Below are positions 43,653 through 46,546 of a stretch of 46,546 bases of DNA, one piece after another; position 1 is the stretch's first letter, and the number at the start of each line of letters is the position of its first letter. Source of the stretch: an uncultured Pseudomonadales bacterium (GTDB lineage Bacteria; Pseudomonadota; Gammaproteobacteria; Pseudomonadales; Azotimanducaceae); assembly GCA_938017975.1 (NCBI GenBank), contig CALIKQ010000062.1:1-46546 (forward strand), in the 5' to 3' direction. Under the pieces are notes generated by a model, which saw only the letters and a program-made list of their open reading frames with translations, searched no databases and was not told where the DNA came from. The position numbers and the translations under genes are program-made.

Positions 43653-44399
43653 GTGCCAGGATTGATCATTTACGGCGTGCCGTTCTCGCAACCGGTTCGA
43701 GCCGTTTTATGGCTGTTGATGCTAAAAAAAATACCTTTCGAGCTTGTGTTGACCAATCCTGGATCCTCTGGGCCGGGCGGTAGCCGTCATCCTGATTTCT
43801 TGACCAAGAACCCGGGCGGTACCATCCCTTGTCTTGAAGAACCCGAGACAGGTTTTACCCTTGGTGAGGCGCATGCCATTATGACGTACCTCTCCGAAAA
43901 AAATGCCTGGCATGACGTTTATCCTTCGGATTTGCAGGCACGCGCACGGATCGATGGCTTTCTTCATTTCCACCACCGTAACTTCCGGGAGGCGTCTGTG
44001 GGTCTGGTTGCGCCCAAGGTTCGCAAAGATTTAAACATTCCTGAGTCTGTGCAGATGTCAGCGCATCGCAGTCTCAGCGCTGCGCTCAAAATGCTCGAGA
44101 CCTCCGTGTTGTCGCATACTCAGTTTTTGACGAGCGATACCATGACCTTGGCAGACCTTGCCGCCTACGTCGAGATCGGCCAGTTGCAACCCGAATTTAC
44201 AAATGTTTTTGATTTCAGTGGCTATCCCAACGTGCAGCGTTGGATGAATGATATGAAAAGCGTCGACGGGCATGATGATGTTCATGTGGCCTTAACCGAG
44301 CTTGGGGATATCAGTGAGCAAGCACCCGATATGGATCAAATCAAGCAAGCGAATCGTCGAGCACTGGGCGCAATTAAGGCTAGGCTTGAGGGGCTTTGA
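43653..44399 (+). CDS. Glutathione S-transferase
   Basis: 248 residues from a GTG at 43653 with AAGGA six bases upstream. The thioredoxin-like domain starts LIIYGVPFSQPVRAVLW, with the Ser-Gln-Pro in the glutathione-activating position of theta-like enzymes, and KNPGGTIPCLEE plus the later LGEAHAIMTYLSEK bind the gamma-glutamyl part. The helical domain has an unusual FLHFHHRNFREASVGLV, matching theta-class proteins. It could dehalogenate, isomerise or detoxify an electrophile. It lies 276 bases before the acyl-CoA ligase on the same strand. Confidence 0.86.
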   Translation: MPGLIIYGVPFSQPVRAVLWLLMLKKIPFELVLTNPGSSGPGGSRHPDFLTKNPGGTIPCLEEPETGFTLGEAHAIMTYLSEKNAWHDVYPSDLQARARIDGFLHFHHRNFREASVGLVAPKVRKDLNIPESVQMSAHRSLSAALKMLETSVLSHTQFLTSDTMTLADLAAYVEIGQLQPEFTNVFDFSGYPNVQRWMNDMKSVDGHDDVHVALTELGDISEQAPDMDQIKQANRRALGAIKARLEGL

Positions 44400-44675
44400 T
44401 TCAATCCGATGAGGTCAGCAGAAGCGAAACGGCAGAATCCAGAACTTGGAAAGGTTAAATGGGTTGAAAGTTGGCCCAGACCGCACTGACGGCGGATCAA
44501 TTGGGCAAAATGCAGCGGGGCTTGCAGAGAGATCGCCTGTTAGGCATGACAGGGAGTATGTGATTGATGGACAGTGTCTTCTAAGAATCCTGTGATGAAC
44601 GGGTAAAGCATTCAGAAATTCCTGGAACCAAAGGCCTTGCAAAGCCAATAGAGTAGTGATGAGGAGTAAGGAGCG

Positions 44676-46235
44676 TTGGAAGGCTCACTAACAGTAACCG
44701 GACTGATGCGTCAGTCCGCTCGGTATAATTCACAGCGGACGGCCATCATCTGTGAAGGCCAGAAACTGAGCTTCGCAGAAGCGTGGCAGCGCGGCGTGAA
44801 GATGGCGAATCTCTTGCTTGACCTTGGGTTGAGCCCAGGGGATCGCGTTGGTGTCCTTGAGGACAATGCCCTAGAGTCGCAGGATTTCTTTTTAGGCTGC
44901 GCAATTGCGGGGCTAGTTCGGGTACCGCTCTATGCGCGTAATACGCTAGATAGTCATGAGCATATGTTGGGTCATACCGGTTGTCGCGGCATCGTGGTGG
45001 CAGCGCATTACGCGCCCGAAATCCTTCAAGCCGTCGACAAGCTTGCTGATCTACAGGTTGTGATGGTTCGCGACGAAGACTACGAGGATCGGTTATGGGC
45101 GGCGAGCTCGCTCGAGCCCTCGATCACCATTCGCCCCGAGGATTGGTGCATTATTCGGCATACCGGAGGAACAACGGGCAAGCCAAAAGGCGTGGCGTAC
45201 AGTCACCGCAGTTGGCTTGCCGCCGGACGCGATTGGTTTTACAACTTCCCGCCGATGGATGCGGGTGAGGTCTGTTTGCATGTTGGACCCATTTCCCATG
45301 GTAGTGGCTATCTGTACACGCCCACTTGGCTCTCGGGTGGCGTGAATGTGCTCATGGATCATTTTGATCCTGAGAAAACACTCAGAATCATGGCCGAAGA
45401 GGGCGTGGGTTATCTGTTTTTGGTGCCTGCAATGCTCAATGCGTTGGCGCGTCATCCCCTGGCGAGGGCATTAGATTTTCCCTCGCTGAAAGTGATGCAA
45501 ATTGGTGGTGCGCCCATTGCCGATGAGACAGCACTACTTGCGCGGGAGGTCTTCGGAGAGGTTCTCTATCAGGGGTATGGTCAGACCGAGGCCGTTCCTG
45601 TTTGTATGATGGGTCCCAAGGAATGGTTTTCAGAGGTAGCGGGCTCCAATCCTCTCAGATCAGCGGGCCGTGTCTTACCCTATGCCTATCTTGAAATACG
45701 TGATCCAGAAGCGCCGGAGAAGGAGCTCGATATTGGGTCGGAGGGAGAAATCGCGATCCATTGTGAGGGTCAGATGCTTGGCTTCTGGTTGAATGAGGAG
45801 GCCACTCGGGAGCGGATCACTTCGGACGGGTTTGTCTTGACGGGGGATATCGGTCGCCTAGATGAAAACGGCTATCTTTACGTGCTCGACCGCAAGGATG
45901 ACATGATTATTTCTGGCGGTTTTAATATTTGGCCTGCCGAATTGGAGAACATTATTTTGAATCATCCCGCCATTTCAGAGGTTGCCGTCTTTGCCGTTCC
46001 GGATGAGCGCTGGGGCGAAACGCCTGCAGCCATCTGCGTTGTCGAGGACGGCGTCTCCGTAAGTGCCGAAGCAGTCATTGCGCTGTGCAGCGAAGCGTTG
46101 GGTTCGTATAAAAAGCCCAGTCATGTGTATTTTCAAGCTGAGCCTCTGCCGAAAAGTCCGGTGGGTAAGGTTCAGCGCAAACAGCTCAGAGAATCATTCT
46201 GGGCCGGGTTTGATCGTCGTGTCTCGGGTAATTGA
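44676..46235 (+). CDS. AMP-forming acyl-CoA synthetase/ligase
   Basis: 519 residues from a TTG at 44676, preceded by GAGGAGTAAGGAG; the ATG at 44706 would cut conserved sequence. HTGGTTGKPKGVAYSHR is the P-loop-like A3 motif, YGQTEA is A5, TGDIGRLDENGYLYVLDRKDDMII is A7-A8 (residues about 420-443), and SPVGKVQRKQLR holds the A10 catalytic Lys. It activates a carboxylic acid with ATP and CoA in the cytoplasm, feeding acyl-CoA to beta-oxidation-like steps such as the dehydrogenase and thiolase in this window. The acid is unknown. Confidence 0.91.
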   Translation: MEGSLTVTGLMRQSARYNSQRTAIICEGQKLSFAEAWQRGVKMANLLLDLGLSPGDRVGVLEDNALESQDFFLGCAIAGLVRVPLYARNTLDSHEHMLGHTGCRGIVVAAHYAPEILQAVDKLADLQVVMVRDEDYEDRLWAASSLEPSITIRPEDWCIIRHTGGTTGKPKGVAYSHRSWLAAGRDWFYNFPPMDAGEVCLHVGPISHGSGYLYTPTWLSGGVNVLMDHFDPEKTLRIMAEEGVGYLFLVPAMLNALARHPLARALDFPSLKVMQIGGAPIADETALLAREVFGEVLYQGYGQTEAVPVCMMGPKEWFSEVAGSNPLRSAGRVLPYAYLEIRDPEAPEKELDIGSEGEIAIHCEGQMLGFWLNEEATRERITSDGFVLTGDIGRLDENGYLYVLDRKDDMIISGGFNIWPAELENIILNHPAISEVAVFAVPDERWGETPAAICVVEDGVSVSAEAVIALCSEALGSYKKPSHVYFQAEPLPKSPVGKVQRKQLRESFWAGFDRRVSGN

Positions 46236-46546
46236 GGCGATTGCTGGACTGCGTCGAATTTGCAGCACAGGTTGGCAGGTCTGGCGTTTATCGTTAAGGT
46301 TGAGGAAGGTCAGAGCAAAGATGAGAATGAGGTCCTTGAACCGAGGCCACGTTGTTTGAGCGAACCAATGGGGCATTACACTGGCCTACGTTTGAAGTTA
46401 GGGGAGTGTGGGTTTGAAGCCGTTTAAGTGACCAGCGGTTTTAGCAGTCAGCGGTTTTAGCAAACAGCGGTTTCATCAAAGGTTAAGCTTGGCTGATTCA
46501 TTGAAATGCCTTGCAAGGCAGGCGTAGAAGCTGTCTTAAAGAGCAG
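46236..46546. other. Right-end intergenic region
   Basis: The last 311 bases contain no supported gene. A minus-strand frame at 46194-46376 overlaps the ligase end and has no family features. The next gene is probably outside the window. Confidence 0.35.
46433..46480. repeat. Three 16-bp direct repeats
   Basis: Three contiguous copies: cagcggttttagcagt, cagcggttttagcaaa and cagcggtttcatcaaa. The first two differ at two bases, the third is more diverged. They may be the start of a longer array beyond the window. Confidence 0.7.

Noticed and set aside
46194-46376. 60-codon minus-strand ORF at the right end
   Set aside because: It overlaps the ligase C-terminus and shows no family features or good start context.
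1-46546. CRISPR arrays, transposons, phage genes, tRNA or rRNA genes
   Set aside because: No spaced direct repeats, transposase or integrase motifs, or RNA-gene cores were seen; the oxidative genes look like stable chromosome rather than a recent island.

Overview
The window looks like chromosomal DNA of a free-living, probably marine, aerobic gammaproteobacterium. This placement is inferred from gene content and moderate GC; no rRNA or other taxonomic marker is present. Housekeeping-type genes (an RhlE-like RNA helicase, a fused PabB-PabC, a YchJ protein, a transaldolase) are scattered among many single-gene or two-gene oxidative units. There are five intact short-chain dehydrogenases (SDRs) plus one decayed copy, two Baeyer-Villiger-type flavin monooxygenases, a Rieske oxygenase with its ferredoxin, two TauD/TfdA dioxygenases (one cut by the left edge), an SCP-x type thiolase, a 3-hydroxyacyl-CoA dehydrogenase, a hot-dog thioesterase, an FAH-family hydrolase, a GST and an acyl-CoA ligase. 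This is the usual kit for degrading alicyclic, steroid-like or aromatic compounds, but the window does not identify the substrate. I see no tRNA, rRNA, CRISPR array, insertion sequence or phage gene.

Layout. 1-6.2 kb: partial dioxygenase, PLP decarboxylase, three SDRs, a DUF952 protein and a methyltransferase. 6.3-11.3 kb: RhlE, a small flagellar-rod-like protein behind a near-leaderless promoter, PabB-PabC and an SDR. 11.7-18.7 kb: thiolase, flavin-binding protein, a substrate-binding-like protein without signal peptide, TspO, an SDR pseudogene, a glyoxalase-fold protein, a HAPMO-like monooxygenase and a LysE exporter.

18.8-26.5 kb is the most distinctive part. A LacI-type regulator overlaps a lipoprotein glycosidase of clan GH-A and is followed by transaldolase. 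Divergent from them is a 1158-residue cytoplasmic protein that I read as a very divergent GH94/GH149/GH161-like glycoside phosphorylase. A perfect 14-bp palindrome (TGACAACGTTGTCA) abuts the -10 box of a promoter in the shared control region. Together this looks like a small LacI-controlled oligosaccharide system, plausibly for a beta-glucan, with no transporter inside the locus.

26.6-32.4 kb: renalase-like oxidoreductase, an amino-acid permease with no normal start codon for its N-terminus, an EthD protein, a DUF6134 secreted protein, a two-gene unit whose first product is a secreted EHGGSAAP tandem-repeat protein, and a sterol-desaturase-family protein. 32.8-46.2 kb: the main catabolic stretch, including a divergent control region with a second perfect 14-bp palindrome (ATGCCACGTGGCAT) before the FAH-family gene. 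Four of the ten convergent gene pairs in the window share exactly four bases of overlapping stop codons (YTAR).
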